From Syngnathus acus (lineage: Eukaryota; Chordata; Actinopteri; Syngnathiformes; Syngnathidae), in the NCBI RefSeq assembly GCF_901709675.1, contig NC_051097.1, positions 9,466,039 through 9,530,038 on the forward strand: a stretch of DNA of 64,000 nt. The letters run 5' to 3'. Position numbers and translations under genes: made by a program. The stretch's first letter is position 1; each line of letters starts with the position of its first letter. The notes under the pieces were generated by a model. That model had not been told where the DNA came from. It worked only from the letters and a program-made list of their open reading frames with translations, and searched no databases. Positions 22,706 to 34,626 of this stretch are shown here, one piece after another.

Positions 22706-25700
22706 TCACAAAAGCGGGGCGCACCGAGCTTGCAAATACAAACGCGCAATGAATACACACACTCGACCACTAATTGACTTTGATTGAGCACTCGCCAACG
22801 TCCCTTAACGCTTACCGGCGCTGAATGGATCACGTAAACCGGTGGCCGTGATTGGTGACATGGAGCAAAACTCAAATATATTGTTTGAATTTTTGACATA
22901 CTTGTTTGATGAAAACTGGCCATTTTGCATGTGATGGGCGATCTGGCGGTATGTTCTTAATTGGCTTAATGGCCACAATTACTTCAACAGATGTACAGGT
23001 CAACACTCTGCTTTGACTTTAGAACTCTGTGCAGCCATTTCAAACAGCCGCTCGGTTAACTGTGAAATATATTCCGCTCATAGATTATCATTTTAATTAA
23101 TCTTGCTTACTTGGTCGTGTAATTTAAACATTTGCTGGGTTTGCTAGAGGGAAGAATGCAGAGGGGGGGGGGGGCTTAGACTGAGGATGGCAAGTGATGG
23201 GGAGCAAAAGAATGTGGCGGTGGCCAAATAATGTCACCTTCACACAAATTACACAATTAAGCAAATTATTTCCTAATAGTTTTAACCCATGACGGTTTGA
23301 AAATTCTAACCTATAATCAAACTTTAGCGTGCTTCACTCGCGGTTTTGAGTCAACAAATTAACTCAAACTGCTACTTCAAGTAGGATTAATACTTTTCCA
23401 AAGTGCCATAACTCAATGTCAAGTTGAAGCGGGATAGGGAAAAAAAAAAGGGAGTATTAATTTGGAAGATCAGGTTCCATGTCAGTCTAAAAAGGCAATT
23501 ACCGTGTTCATTTCCGCAATATTCTCACTGCTCCCTCAGACCCCAACCTCGACGTTAACCTCCACAGCAGGGGTGTGATGCCATTCAAAACACTTGTGTG
23601 CCCCAAATGCTCGTTTATGTTTTATATTTCAACTATATGATCGACTTATCTCAATGTTTTCAGTCTAAAGTCAAAAACAAAAATGGCCTCACTCAACCCG
23701 GATGGAGAGTTCTTTCGAATGAAATGTATTATGTATGCAATAACACATTTTCCGAAAACAGGAAGTGACATGGACATGCTCATCACTTTGTTCTCAATTT
23801 TTTTTCATACAACATTGTCATCATGTTGTTTTCAAGTCAAGCCTTTCTTCTGCCATTTGAATCAAATTCATTTGCAAAATCTGACATCCCATCTGTGCAT
23901 ATTTTACACTGCTGTACATGAATTGTTAAAGAGTCCCACCAGTATGAGCTCTGTGAGTGTCAGCAGGCCGATTTAATTTTGGACTCTTGGCATCCCGTAG
24001 TTTGCACAGGAAATCGTTTTGTGTCCAGGAAAATTTGATAAATCTCTTGGGTTGATTTTGGCTCTCGTCAAAACAGGACCATTTTTATTTTATTTTTTTT
24101 ACATTTGTGGGTTTATAGAAAAAAAAAAAATCATCAGAAATCCCAGTTGAATGTCATTCACTTTTGTAGCGCTCCAGTACGTCTCTTAAGCTGATTCCTG
24201 TCAACAACCACAGCTCTCTCAATCTATCTTACACAAACATAGTTATTACTCACTGCGGTGTGGCTAACACAAAATAGCACCAAAAGCTGAATCAACACAA
24301 ACTTAGGCAGCGGTCGGCTTGGTCCTTGTCAGTAAATAGAGACGAGAGAGAACGCTTGGCTAGCACCAGCCGGTTATTAGTGGAGAAACAAAGGCGTCGG
24401 CCTCTCTAAGCAGCTATATCTTTTGTGTTTTTATGTAAATCTGTGCAGTTTCTCATAGTTTCACGCAGAAATGCTCTAATTAAAAGGAAATGTTGCATGT
24501 ATGGCAAATAATTCCTAAATCCGCAGCTTGGCTAACCTGACGTTAGCGACTTGCGTCTGTATGATTATATATATATAGATATCGTTTTTTTCATGTTTAT
24601 TTTCTAGCTTTCTCATACTAAATTATACAAATGTTCAAATGTCAACTATGTTGTTTGTTGATTTTATTTCGGTTCCAGCCAAACCCTCCTCGAAACATAA
24701 CTGAGTATTAAAGGCTAAAAGCGGAGCCATAAACAAGGCGTTCGTTTCCAAATACAACACAACCAACATTTAAAGTTTCTAACTTTCGGCTTTTTCGTGA
24801 TTTAAAAAACACCAAAAAAAGTGAACTTTTCAGCTTTAAACCGAATCCAACTAACAAGGATGTGTCTTTGGGCCAAGGTATGTGTAATGACACACATGTG
24901 TGAAAGGGCAAATCTAACCACGGGGAGCGAAATGAGCAGGCTCTAGACGGCTTGACCTTTGAACTAAAACCAAAGGCTGGCGCGAGGGAGCCACCTCTAA
25001 TGAAGGGCTTCAAGAGTGGAAACCGCTGCACCTCCTGTCATCTCCAGAAATCGCTCATCAAATGAAAAACCAGTGCGAACTTTTCTTTTAAAGCCTCTAT
25101 TTACTTCAATGAAGTTGTCTGAACACCCTTTTTTTTTTTTGTCAACAGCCCCCACTTAACACTCCCATTAACATAAGGAATTCCAGACCATTAAGCAAGT
25201 TCACTTAGACGGTCAGGGGTAAAACATCTCAATTTTCCTGCCAAAAATCGAATTCATCCAGTAAATTGTAAAAACAAAATGTAAAGTTCAGATTTTTAGC
25301 AGTAATTTGGTTTTAAAAAATAGATCAAATACAATAGACAGATTTAACACAGTCAGCATATTTTGGCCTTTCTAAATCTCACCAGTTTCTTCTTCCAACC
25401 ATTCCATTTTGGACCATTTTCTCATGGCAACTAAGCTGATTCGTTTGGAACCCCACCCAGAACACGCAAACCAGTTTATTTGGTGCACACCCAAGTTGGA
25501 TTACTGTGTTCAAATCTAACCGAAGCGTCGACACCACGCAGGAAACAACATTTTGTTCCATTCATAGTAACTGAAGGCTGTTCCGTGTGAAAACGTCCTT
25601 AGTAACAATCGATTGACTTCACTCAACATTGGAACTAAGCCGACGAATAAATGTATGAAAGCTGGAGCAAACTACCGTATAACCTATCGTACCTTTTGAC

Positions 25701-26640
25701 GTAATAAAGAGCCCATTCACACGACAAAAAAAAAAAATGCAGTCTTTAAAGTGGACTTTGCAAAGATTGTTGAAAAGTTATAGATGTTTCCATGGCAACC
25801 CTCCCTCCTTCGAGTGTAATCAGGAAAGTTTGCCTCATTCGTCTACCAGCGTGCTGTACTCAAGCTCTAAAAGGGCAGCTTGTATTTTATTTTTTTCCCC
25901 CTTCTGATCTTGGTCTTTATTTCTTTCCACCTTCATTTCAGCCTTCTCATTTCAAACATCCCATATGCTGTCATTTCAAATGTGTTGGTTCTTTTTTTTT
26001 CCTCAATATCACCTTAATTTGTTTTTCACTATGTTTTGTTTTGCTTCACCATCTCTCTCTGGACTTTTGTGCAGTGCTAGACCTTACTCTTTTATATTAA
26101 AACTTCTGTGGGTGTTTCTTCTTTTCATGACAAAAAGTTGGCGTGTTACCGAGACCTAGCCTAACGAGCCAACTTGGCCCTTTTGTGACAATTCGTTTTG
26201 CTCTTAACGAGAGAATCATGCTGTAAAATCACATGGATGATCCCACTTCAATATAATATGGATTTTTTTTTGGGTCTCCTGTAAAAAGGTCCGAAAATAT
26301 ACCGCTCACTTATCAGTACAGCTTTATTGCCGTAGCGGCCCAAATAGCTAGCTTGCGCAGGGAAAAGCGAGACATATTGTTATCTATTGATTACTTCACG
26401 TATCATTCTTAGTGATTAACCCGTTCTGATTGCAAAGTATCAGTGTAGCTATTTACAACTTCGCACCACAAACAACCAAAAGATAAGCAGAGCTCCATTT
26501 TCCTGAGCTGCACAAATTAGCGTCGGCGAAGAGCGTTAGCTTGCGATAAGAGTCGCATGCTAATTGTTCTGTGAAGTCGTCGACAGAGGCAGCGGGGCAT
26601 TATTTATCTGGCTACGTATCCGCTTCATGCGTCATGTCAT
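22706..26640. other. No gene seen
   Basis: Non-coding DNA. G12 run at about 23163-23174; pyrimidine-rich stretch with T runs at 25880-26060. The short frame around 24708-25031 shows no known domain. Confidence 0.5.
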
Positions 26641-26706
26641 AATGAACTCATTCACTACCATTGACGGCTAAAGACGTCAACGTTCCGTTTTTAACTCAGT
26701 GAGTTA
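26641..26706. repeat. Short dispersed repeat with CATTGACGGCTAAAGACGTC
   Basis: The stretch has AACTCATTCACTACC at the left, CATTGACGGCTAAAGACGTC in the centre and TTTTAACTCAGTGAGTT at the right. The outer words are loosely inverted (AACTCATTC / CAGTGAGTT). I recall this 'cattgacggctatagacgtc' word as a recurrent element in percomorph fish genomes. Single copy here. Confidence 0.45.
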
Positions 26707-28011
26707 AACTGTTCACTTTAGATCAAATGCTTTTCTCTTCTCTTTATTTCAGGGTTTAATATGCGATGGATTGTGGAGACAATTTACCACCCACCATTTC
26801 TCTGTATTTTTTTTACCTCATTTGTGGGAATTTAACCAAGCTCTGAATTTATATTTAGTTTTTCTTTTATTGAATTTTCAGGGCTAGGGTGCAATCTTGT
26901 GTTCTGCACGTAACCAACAAAGTAGTGTCAGTCTACCTCAACAGATGGTGCTCAGTTGGAGTCCGAAACTAAGATGAAGTTCCACGCTGAGTCGGATGTG
27001 TGGTTGGAAGAAAAGGAAAGAAAAAAAAAAAACAGTCAAGTTTGTGAGTGAAGGAGCGATGATTTAATTTAGGATGTCGCTATGTACCTTCATTTCCTTT
27101 CACGATTTGGCCTACCAGGCGATTATCATGTCCTAGTTTTCTATTCAGCGAGAAAAGTATTTTTTCTTTTCTCCGTCTTATCTTTTTGGGTCACTGTGGG
27201 TGTAAAACTTTAAGGCAGATTTCAAAAAGCTTCTTCGCTCCTTTACAGTCACACCTTTCAAACTACATCAACTCCAACTCGTCTCTTTTTGGGATGGGAA
27301 GAAATTGTTGTGTCGATATGTTTGAAAGAAACTGCTTGTAATAAGCAACCTTTGCAAAAAAGGACTGCTGGATCTTTTTACGTTCCAGTCATTTAGTCCA
27401 ATTTCTCATCAGCCGTATCATGTTTGATAAGAGGTGTGATGCAAAGCTGAGGTCTCCGTAGGTTTCGAGTCTTAACAGAGAAGTCGCCGGCCATTAATGA
27501 AACCGTTTATGCAGACGGAATCACCTACTTGCCTGTTCGTCTATTTCTGCCCTGCTGCGTCTTTCTCTGACATTTCCAAAATTGCTACCGCTATTATGGC
27601 ATCCTGCCTGTTTCCATCTATCGTTCTCTTTTTCTTCCTATCTATTGAATCACGTCTTTGACTTTTACTCTTTGTCACGTCTGCCACCGCCTCATTTATA
27701 TGTGGTTCTTATTTGTACTCCTACGTCTGTTGCTGCTGCCGTTTTTCTTTTTTCCCCACCTCTCACTCACCGCCTTTCCCTCATCAAGCACTTTCCGGCA
27801 TGTAATGTCCGCCCATTCCTTTCCCCCAAGACAGACTTTGCTTTTTCTCACCATGACCTCTTACTCGGCCTTCCATCTTTGTTTTATTTTTTATCTTTTG
27901 AGGTTGTCTTACTTGCTCCACCTTCCCCCCCACCTGTTCTTATTTTTTTTCATTCTCCTTCATTCACCTCACTCACAGTGGTGCGACGGTGCATCTCGTG
28001 GCATATAGTAG
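26707..28011. other. No gene seen; pyrimidine-rich tract
   Basis: The plus strand from about 27560 to 27980 is strongly C/T-rich. This produces two overlapping long frames (up to 176 codons) rich in Leu, Phe, Pro and Ser without any domain; I treat both as chance. Confidence 0.6.
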
Positions 28012-28189
28012 TAGATAGATGGATTGATTGCTTGATTGATATCTTTATTTCGAACACATCCAAAACTAAAAAAGAGATAAAAAACAAAAAAACAAAACAA
28101 ATAACACTTTAAAGTGCCATATATAAGTCCGTACAACAAACAAACAATAAACCAACAAATTGAAAAAAATAAATAAAAAATAGATAGAT
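28012..28189 (-). mobile_element. 5'-truncated LINE-like (or SINE-like) insertion with 9-bp target duplication
   Basis: On the minus strand the body ends with GTGTTCGAAATAAAGATATC followed by an ATCAATC-type tail, a form common to fish non-LTR elements. The insertion (28021-28180) is bounded by TAGATAGAT at 28012-28020 and again at 28181-28189, a perfect 9-bp direct repeat as left by target-primed reverse transcription. About 160 bp survive, with no coding sequence. It does not share its 3' end with the LINE at 1-2946. Confidence 0.65.
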
Positions 28190-28405
28190 CTGTCTATTCG
28201 TTTTGCAATGACTCAAAGTTATCAGTCGGGGAAAAAAAAAAAAATAAGCCAACAACATTCCCACCTCTCCTCGAGTTCACGCCTCTCAAATCAAAATCAT
28301 TCTGCCAAGTGTGAGTCTTGTTGAGAATGTTATGTGACTCAGTGGCTGTGATTTAAAAGTGTGACTGAGTGTGCTTCATGTCCCCTTAGCATGATTTAAA
28401 AAAAA

Positions 28406-28530
28406 CATATATATATATATGTATAATTATATAATATAATATAATAATTATATTATAATATTATAATATTATAATATTTATATTATATATATATATACGT
28501 ATATACCTATATATATACGTATATATATAC
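28406..28530. repeat. AT-rich low-complexity tract
   Basis: Mixed (TA)n and TATAATAT repeats over about 125 bases, ending in two TATATATATACGT-like units. Confidence 0.9.
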
Positions 28531-31083
28531 GCCATGTGAGCTACAGACAAGCATCCAGTAGGAATGAGTTGCAGACAGAAGAGGAAGAAAGAGGCACAAT
28601 CTATGAATAAGCAAAGTCCCAATAAAAGTCAAGGGGACATTTGGGGTTTACCGTCTTGCTGGGCTGCTTTCAACAAGCTCCATAAATCATAGCAACATCT
28701 TGCTGCGACATTAGCGGGAGGCAAGTTTTTCGACAAGATGACATTGTGATCCAAAAAAAAAAAAAAAGACGCACAATCAACTGAGCGTTGACAATGCCAA
28801 AGGTAAAACTCAAAGGCATATAAAATGAGCACTATAAAAAAAAAAAAAGGTTACCTTTTTGGAAACTACCCAAAGCACATTAATGGCTCAAAGTTGTTTA
28901 AAATCGTGAAGGTCGAACTTGCACATTTGTGTGTGTGTTTTCTTGCATCCTTTTTTAAAAGTAAAACTCCTCGCTATATATTATGGCCATGCTTTTTTTT
29001 TTTCCAATTTTATATCCTGTCCTTCAATAAAAGGACTATCTTTGTTTTGTATGATGTGCATCCTGTAGTGTGTTTCAACAGGTGTGCACGGCATATGCGC
29101 ATCTCGGGCGCCTTAACAATCGTCAATTGTTGCCCTGCATCTCTGGCGTCCTTTCATTCCTAAACGCGCAGCAGGATATTGAACCGAGCGTCTGGCTTGG
29201 AGAGCCGGGGCGAAAAGATGTTCTTGTGAGATATAAATAGAAACCAGACCTTTTTAGTTTTCAAACTAAGACAATCGGAGCGGCGGCTTTGATTTTGACA
29301 GCTGATAGAATTGTGCTGTTGTCATTTGTTTGCTGCTTAATTATGCAAGCTGCTTTCTTTTTTTTTTTTTTGGCTTCTCTTTTATGTTCAAAATTTGAAG
29401 CTTAAATCCTACATTTGCTGTCATCTTTCAGATGATGTTAAAGGAAAATACATCTGACTCCTAATTATCTTCCGGGTATCCCCCGTTTGTTACGCAAGAA
29501 CAGCAAAACAACACATTAGCTTTATTTAAACAATCGAAACATTTCAATAATAATGACATTTTAATCAAATGCATCATTTTAGTTCAGATCAGTGCCACAT
29601 AATGAGATGGAAATGAATTTTGCTACAGCTGCGTTATCGAAATGATGCTAACACTAACCTGATCCAATTACTTCAGATGTAAAATCAATGTCGCTAATGG
29701 TTAATTGCATATGCATTCAACATGGACATGCCAAAACTGTATTTTCCTTCATGTCCAATTTCTAGTCAAATATTTACCAGTCTTTCTACATCGAGATTTG
29801 TTTTTTCCCCCCATTCTTATTGGTATTCCAATTGCGAAGAAGATTACTAGCGTGTCGGGCATAGTTGAAGCTGACAAACAGCAATTTCGCTTGGGCTCTG
29901 ATGGTCCTCATTGATGAAGACCTATTCTGTATTTAATGGCTTGTTAGTGGTTTGGTGCAAAATGGAGACTGTGAAGTTCTGTAACTGCTATTTTTGGAGA
30001 GTGAGGCTTTTTGCGTGCAGTACATTTTTTAGACAAAAATGAAACTAAAAAATGGATGAAAAAAAACATATATATAAAAAAAAAATGAAAATGGATGAAA
30101 AAAAATAAATAAATAAATAAATAAAACTAACTACAGTATATTTTCAGCATTCTATCCGATGCATTTGTCGAAAAGACTCCTCACTATTTCCGAAGTCGGA
30201 GCGTTGTTGTTTTGACTGTGCGACCTGTTTGTGTCTTTCTAATTTAAAAGACGCAGCGGGATGTCTGATGTGCTGCCAAAAAGCTCAGCAGTGTCACATC
30301 AAGTGTTTGTCTCACAGGATAGTCTTTCACTTTATTAGGGAGCCCGTGGCACCGCTGGGTTACTGGCAGACGACCGCCGTTGTCCGTTTTAATGTCAACC
30401 GTTGCTCATAGAAAGTGAATGAACATACTATTGCCAAGTGAGCTACTAATATTTAAAAAAAAAAATTCAGCAATGCTTAACCGACCTTTGAACACAAAAT
30501 GACCGAGCGGCATCAGAAAGCCGATTTAGAATACGGAGTCAAAAAGTAAATGTCAGGAAAGTTATTTCCTGTCAAACCCAAGCGCAAAGGGCCACAATGT
30601 TGAAATATAGCCCATGTCCTTTAAAATGGCATGAATATTTAATAATGGTGACTTTGATTTAATCGTGGCTTGTGTGTTCACAGATCTTCAGTCCAGTGGA
30701 AAGAAGTTGCATGATATTAAAGCCAAAGCCTCAAAGACACAATCTTAAACAGGTAGGATTGATTTGACTACTTTTGATAACCGTGAGACTAGACGGGAGG
30801 AAAATAACTATGGGGAAAAAATGGGGGGAAATACATCGAGGTGAAGGGGGGAAAATTGGAGGCACTTTGAAAGAGAGTAAGTGTAACACACTTAAATAGA
30901 TTGAACCACTTGTATGATTGCTCCCTGAAAGCCACATTCGGTATTCTGCTTTGGCTTTAAATTTACTCTTACTACAAGAAAATGTCAAGGATGGTAGACT
31001 GCATGAATAACTTTTGGATACGTACAAGATTATATATACTATATAGATTTTTTTTTTTTAAATTGTATTTATTATTTATTATT
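28531..31083. other. No gene seen
   Basis: Non-coding, AT-rich. At 30046-30108 an AAAATGGATGAAAAAAAA unit is duplicated and followed by an (AAAT)n run to about 30124. A run of A13 lies at about 28837. Confidence 0.5.
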
Positions 31084-31102
31084 ATATATATATATATATA
31101 TA

Positions 31103-31355
31103 CACTAGTGTTCAAAAGTTTGGGGTCACAAAATTGTTTGGGTGACCCCAAACTTTTGAACGGTAGTGTATATATTTATTTAGATAATTATTTATAGATT
31201 ATATATATAATCTTCTGTGTAAAAAATCTTATAATATATATGTCTACTTATATTCATAGATTATATATAATCTTATACAAATATAAGATATAATTTATAA
31301 TATTTCATTCATAATATTTTATTATAATAATATTTACACTACCGTTCAAGTAGTG
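31103..31355 (+). mobile_element. Composite hairpin-ended MITE, copy 3 (right hairpin collapsed)
   Basis: 253 bp in the same orientation as copy 1. The left hairpin (31103-31168) is complete, with one change near its tip (CACTAGTG for CACTACCG). The AT-rich core is nearly identical to copy 1. The right hairpin is reduced to 19 bases, CACTACCGTTCAAGTAGTG (31337-31355), by loss of the inner 47 bases. (TA)n flanks both sides. No coding capacity. Confidence 0.9.
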
Positions 31356-33734
31356 TATATATATATATATAATATATTATTTATATTATATATATATTTA
31401 TTATTATTATTATTTCATTTTTTTGCAGCAATCTTTTAACAATGACTCTCTTGACCACAAAATACAAGTATTGGTATTAAACAGTTTCAGTAACATCAAA
31501 TTCGCATGCAGCAAATGCCCCTGTCTTCATCTCCATGCATTAAGCAGATGGTAGAATGAAGACAAACATTTGACATGATGACATCCAAGCCTCCAGTGAT
31601 GTCACATCTAAAGAGCTCCAATTTGAGCATGCAAAATAATCCAACGCGCAAACACGCCTCGCATAAAATACACTGACATTTTGTCTTCACCTTATCACTG
31701 CAAGTAAATGTTTGGCTTAGTGCTCATGGAGGCTTCTGGGCCAGATGATGTTACTGATTTTGGGGGAATCAGTTGCCATAGCGTCCCACGACGTGTTATT
31801 ACGTTTCATCCAGCGGCTTCTATCTGTCTGACCCGAGCTAAAACCCAAAGACATGCTGATAAGCAATGCATATTTATTTTACTCAGTCTTTCTTTTGCAG
31901 ACACACTATCTCCATCCATCTCTCCCAAGACAATCCAAATACAAATATACGGGCTATCTCTTCTTATCACACACTCTTTGTCAGCACATAAACAGCGTTA
32001 ACCAAACGCCGGGCAAACAGAGGATGACGCAAGTGCGGAGAAATCCTCCACCCTTGAATCTTCACATGGACAGCAAACACAGTTTTATCATTTTCTTGGG
32101 GGGGGGGGGGGGGGAAACTTTCAAGAAGAAATTGTTCCAAGATGCTCTTTGCTAAGTGTTGATGGAACTACTTTTATGTGCCCTCGTATAGTGTGGTTAA
32201 AATACAATAAAACACTAACTAGCACCTCATCTTATGTTTTTATGAGGGTTGTTCTCAGAAAGTAAGGTGACACAAGAGGCCATAAATTAAATGTATAAAT
32301 CAAATGTTCACTTTATAATGCTTGGTTGCGAATCATTTGCAGTCAATTACAGAAGTCTGGCAAGCACAGACATCACCAGACGTTGGATTTCCATCCCCTG
32401 GTGATAAAAACGGTCGTTTTTGGGCCATTGTCCATCGACTTTGTTCATCTCCGTCAAAGTAGCTTGGAAGCATTCGGGCTGAATACGAGCTGATAATACT
32501 GCCTGAAACCCTTCCCAATTTATTCGTCAGCAGTTCCATTGGCATCCACGACCATCACGCTTCGCAGTCAATACTCACACGAATCCTGGCTGTCGACGCG
32601 AGCCGCATAAAGACGATTTAAATATTCAACTCGGCTACGGTCCGACAAGAAACGAGAGTTGCAAAGACTGACTGCTCACATTAAACAACAGTCGGCTAGC
32701 AGGAGAGACAAAAGGAGTCCTTTTAAAAGTCAACAATAGATCCACAAACACCACTTAGGAGTCTGTTAATGTAAATGATCCTTTTGAATTTGAAGTATAA
32801 ACTGATTAGAGTGGCATTTGGTGAAAGGAAGCGGGATTAGCCTCCATCTTGAATCAGCCTTCCGAATGTCAACACTCTTCATTATAACTCATTGTTTACA
32901 ATGTAGTCATGCTTATCACGGCGAGACAATGCGGCAGAGTAAATTCGAGACACTTGGCAGTGGCTTAAGGTGAATGACATTTTGAATACAGCGTGTAAAG
33001 TGTTTATCAGTCGAGAGCAGGTCCAAACTAATCCCTTTGCCCATTTTTCTTGCCATTATCGCAGTGTTGTCGCGCAAAGGTTGCCATGGTAGTGGTGTTA
33101 CGTGTATCGTGGGAAATATGCCCCTAGGATGGGGGAAATTAAATTAATTATGTAATTGCACCTATTGTCCTTCTCACCGGGCGGCCGACCGGTCCGCCTA
33201 ACAATTCTGAGCTCGTATATATAAAAAATGGAGAATTATTGTCAAACAAAAACATCAAGAATCAATCAAAAATGTCCTGAGAATGTTTTTTTTCCTTATA
33301 ATTTTAAAGACGATTTATTGCGGGAGAATATTTCCTCCAAATGATGCAATCCTATTCCTCACCTCGGAGTCAAATGATACAAAAAATACTTTTGACCCTG
33401 TTGAAAATGAAGTTTACCTGCCAGTGGGTATTGCAGTGGAAGCACCTCGTGTGTGTTGTTCCCCTTGCTGTTGTTCCTTAAACACGTATTGCAAGCGGAG
33501 GCAGACCTGCAGCTGAAGGTCAATTTTAAAAGGTTTCCATTACTGAAAAGGTCAGCGCTTCCAGGTGTGAACCACAGCTGTGGTAAAGACGCCAAAATAC
33601 AGCAGGGGGAAAAAATAAACCATTCGTGTATGTGCTTATTAAGTCACAGTAAGACTTTTTTAGAATATATGCAAATGTGAGTATTGCTAATTCATTTAGA
33701 CATGTTTAAAATTGGATGTTGTACATCTGCATAA
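31356..33734. other. No gene seen
   Basis: (TA)n-rich start (31356-31400), then non-coding DNA with a G17 run at 32098-32114. A stretch at about 32236-32570 may be a decayed transposon (see findings). Confidence 0.5.
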
Positions 33735-34186
33735 GGGATGGGCAACTGGCTGGAAAAAATAGTATTTAAGTTCTTTTTACAATTCCAAAAAGCTCTTAAA
33801 AATGTCCAAAACATGAAAAGTAAAAATAAAAATATATTGTCAAAATATGTGTACAAATAAAAACTGAATATGCAGGGGTCAACTGTAGATTTTAATTGTA
33901 ATATCAACATTCACCACTAGATGGCTGCAGACATGATTTTGTTGCCCCTGCACTACTTCAATAAATGAACTTTTATGCAAGAGAGTCTTTTGCACTGGGG
34001 AAAAATAGAGAATATCTATTTTTTGATAGTGCTTCTTTTATACGCACTTTTCGAAAATGCGCATATTTTGCATATATGCACATAATCAGTGCATTTTTGA
34101 AATTGCTTTTTTTTTTTTTTGCATCCATCTGGCTAGGAAATGCATGGTCCTATGTGCCCCCCTCTAACATTTAAGTTGCCCATCCC
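33735..34186. mobile_element. Non-autonomous hAT-like element with GGGATGGGCAACT ends
   Basis: GGGATGGGCAACT at 33735-33747 is matched by the reverse complement AGTTGCCCATCCC at 34174-34186, a perfect 13-bp terminal inverted repeat 452 bp apart. Such 'CAGGG.TGGGCAA' ends are typical of hAT elements. The interior is AT-rich with no transposase frame. I could not see a clean 8-bp target duplication, so the outer bases may have decayed. Confidence 0.65.
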
Positions 34187-34278
34187 TGGTCTTCATGGTA
34201 CAGTATGTTTGGACTGCTCCCTACACTACTGTGAATGGTGGCTAGGGGGTGCACTGTGGACATGATTTGTGTGTAAGC

Positions 34279-34325
34279 AGAGAGAGAGAGAGAGCGACAG
34301 AGCGAGCGTGTGTGTGTGTGTGTGT
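34279..34325. repeat. (AG)n followed by (TG)n microsatellites
   Basis: AG run at 34279-34294 and TG run at 34309-34325, continuing as interrupted TG repeats to about 34360. Confidence 0.9.
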
Positions 34326-34394
34326 CAGTGTGTGCGCATCAGTGTGTATGTGTGTGTGTATCCCTGCCTGTGGCTGGGCTGGTCACATGGGGGA

Positions 34395-34626
34395 CAGCAG
34401 TCTGTTTAAAACAGCCTCAGCTCGCTCACTCCGAGCAGTGCGAGACACCGAGACAGATGCGCACGTCGCCTCTCTCTTCCACACAAGCGCTCACACACAT
34501 GCTCAACGTAAGGAGACGGCAACTTTCCTCTATCGGACTGACACAATACACACCCCTTGCCACACTGGAGGAAGAGGATAAGGAGTGACAGATCAGGAAA
34601 AGCAGGCAATAAAGAGGAGGTTCCCT
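34395..34626 (+). promoter_or_regulatory. Candidate promoter and first exon of a plus-strand gene
   Basis: A TATA-like TTTAAAA sits in a 13-base palindrome CTGTTTAAAACAG (34403-34415). About 30 bases on begins a GC-richer stretch with several CpGs and GCTCGCTCACTCC, which runs to a splice donor CCT|GTGAGT with GT at 34627-34628. Within the stretch a short open frame starts at ATG 34455 and stops 34588; no later ATG precedes the donor, so if real this is a 5' untranslated exon with an upstream ORF. Exon status is inferred from signals only; the gene is not identified. Confidence 0.35.

Noticed and set aside
27582-28112. 176-codon plus-strand frame
   Set aside because: Lies in a C/T-rich tract; composition is Leu/Phe/Pro/Ser-biased with no domain, a second frame overlaps it for most of its length, and its end runs into a transposon insertion.
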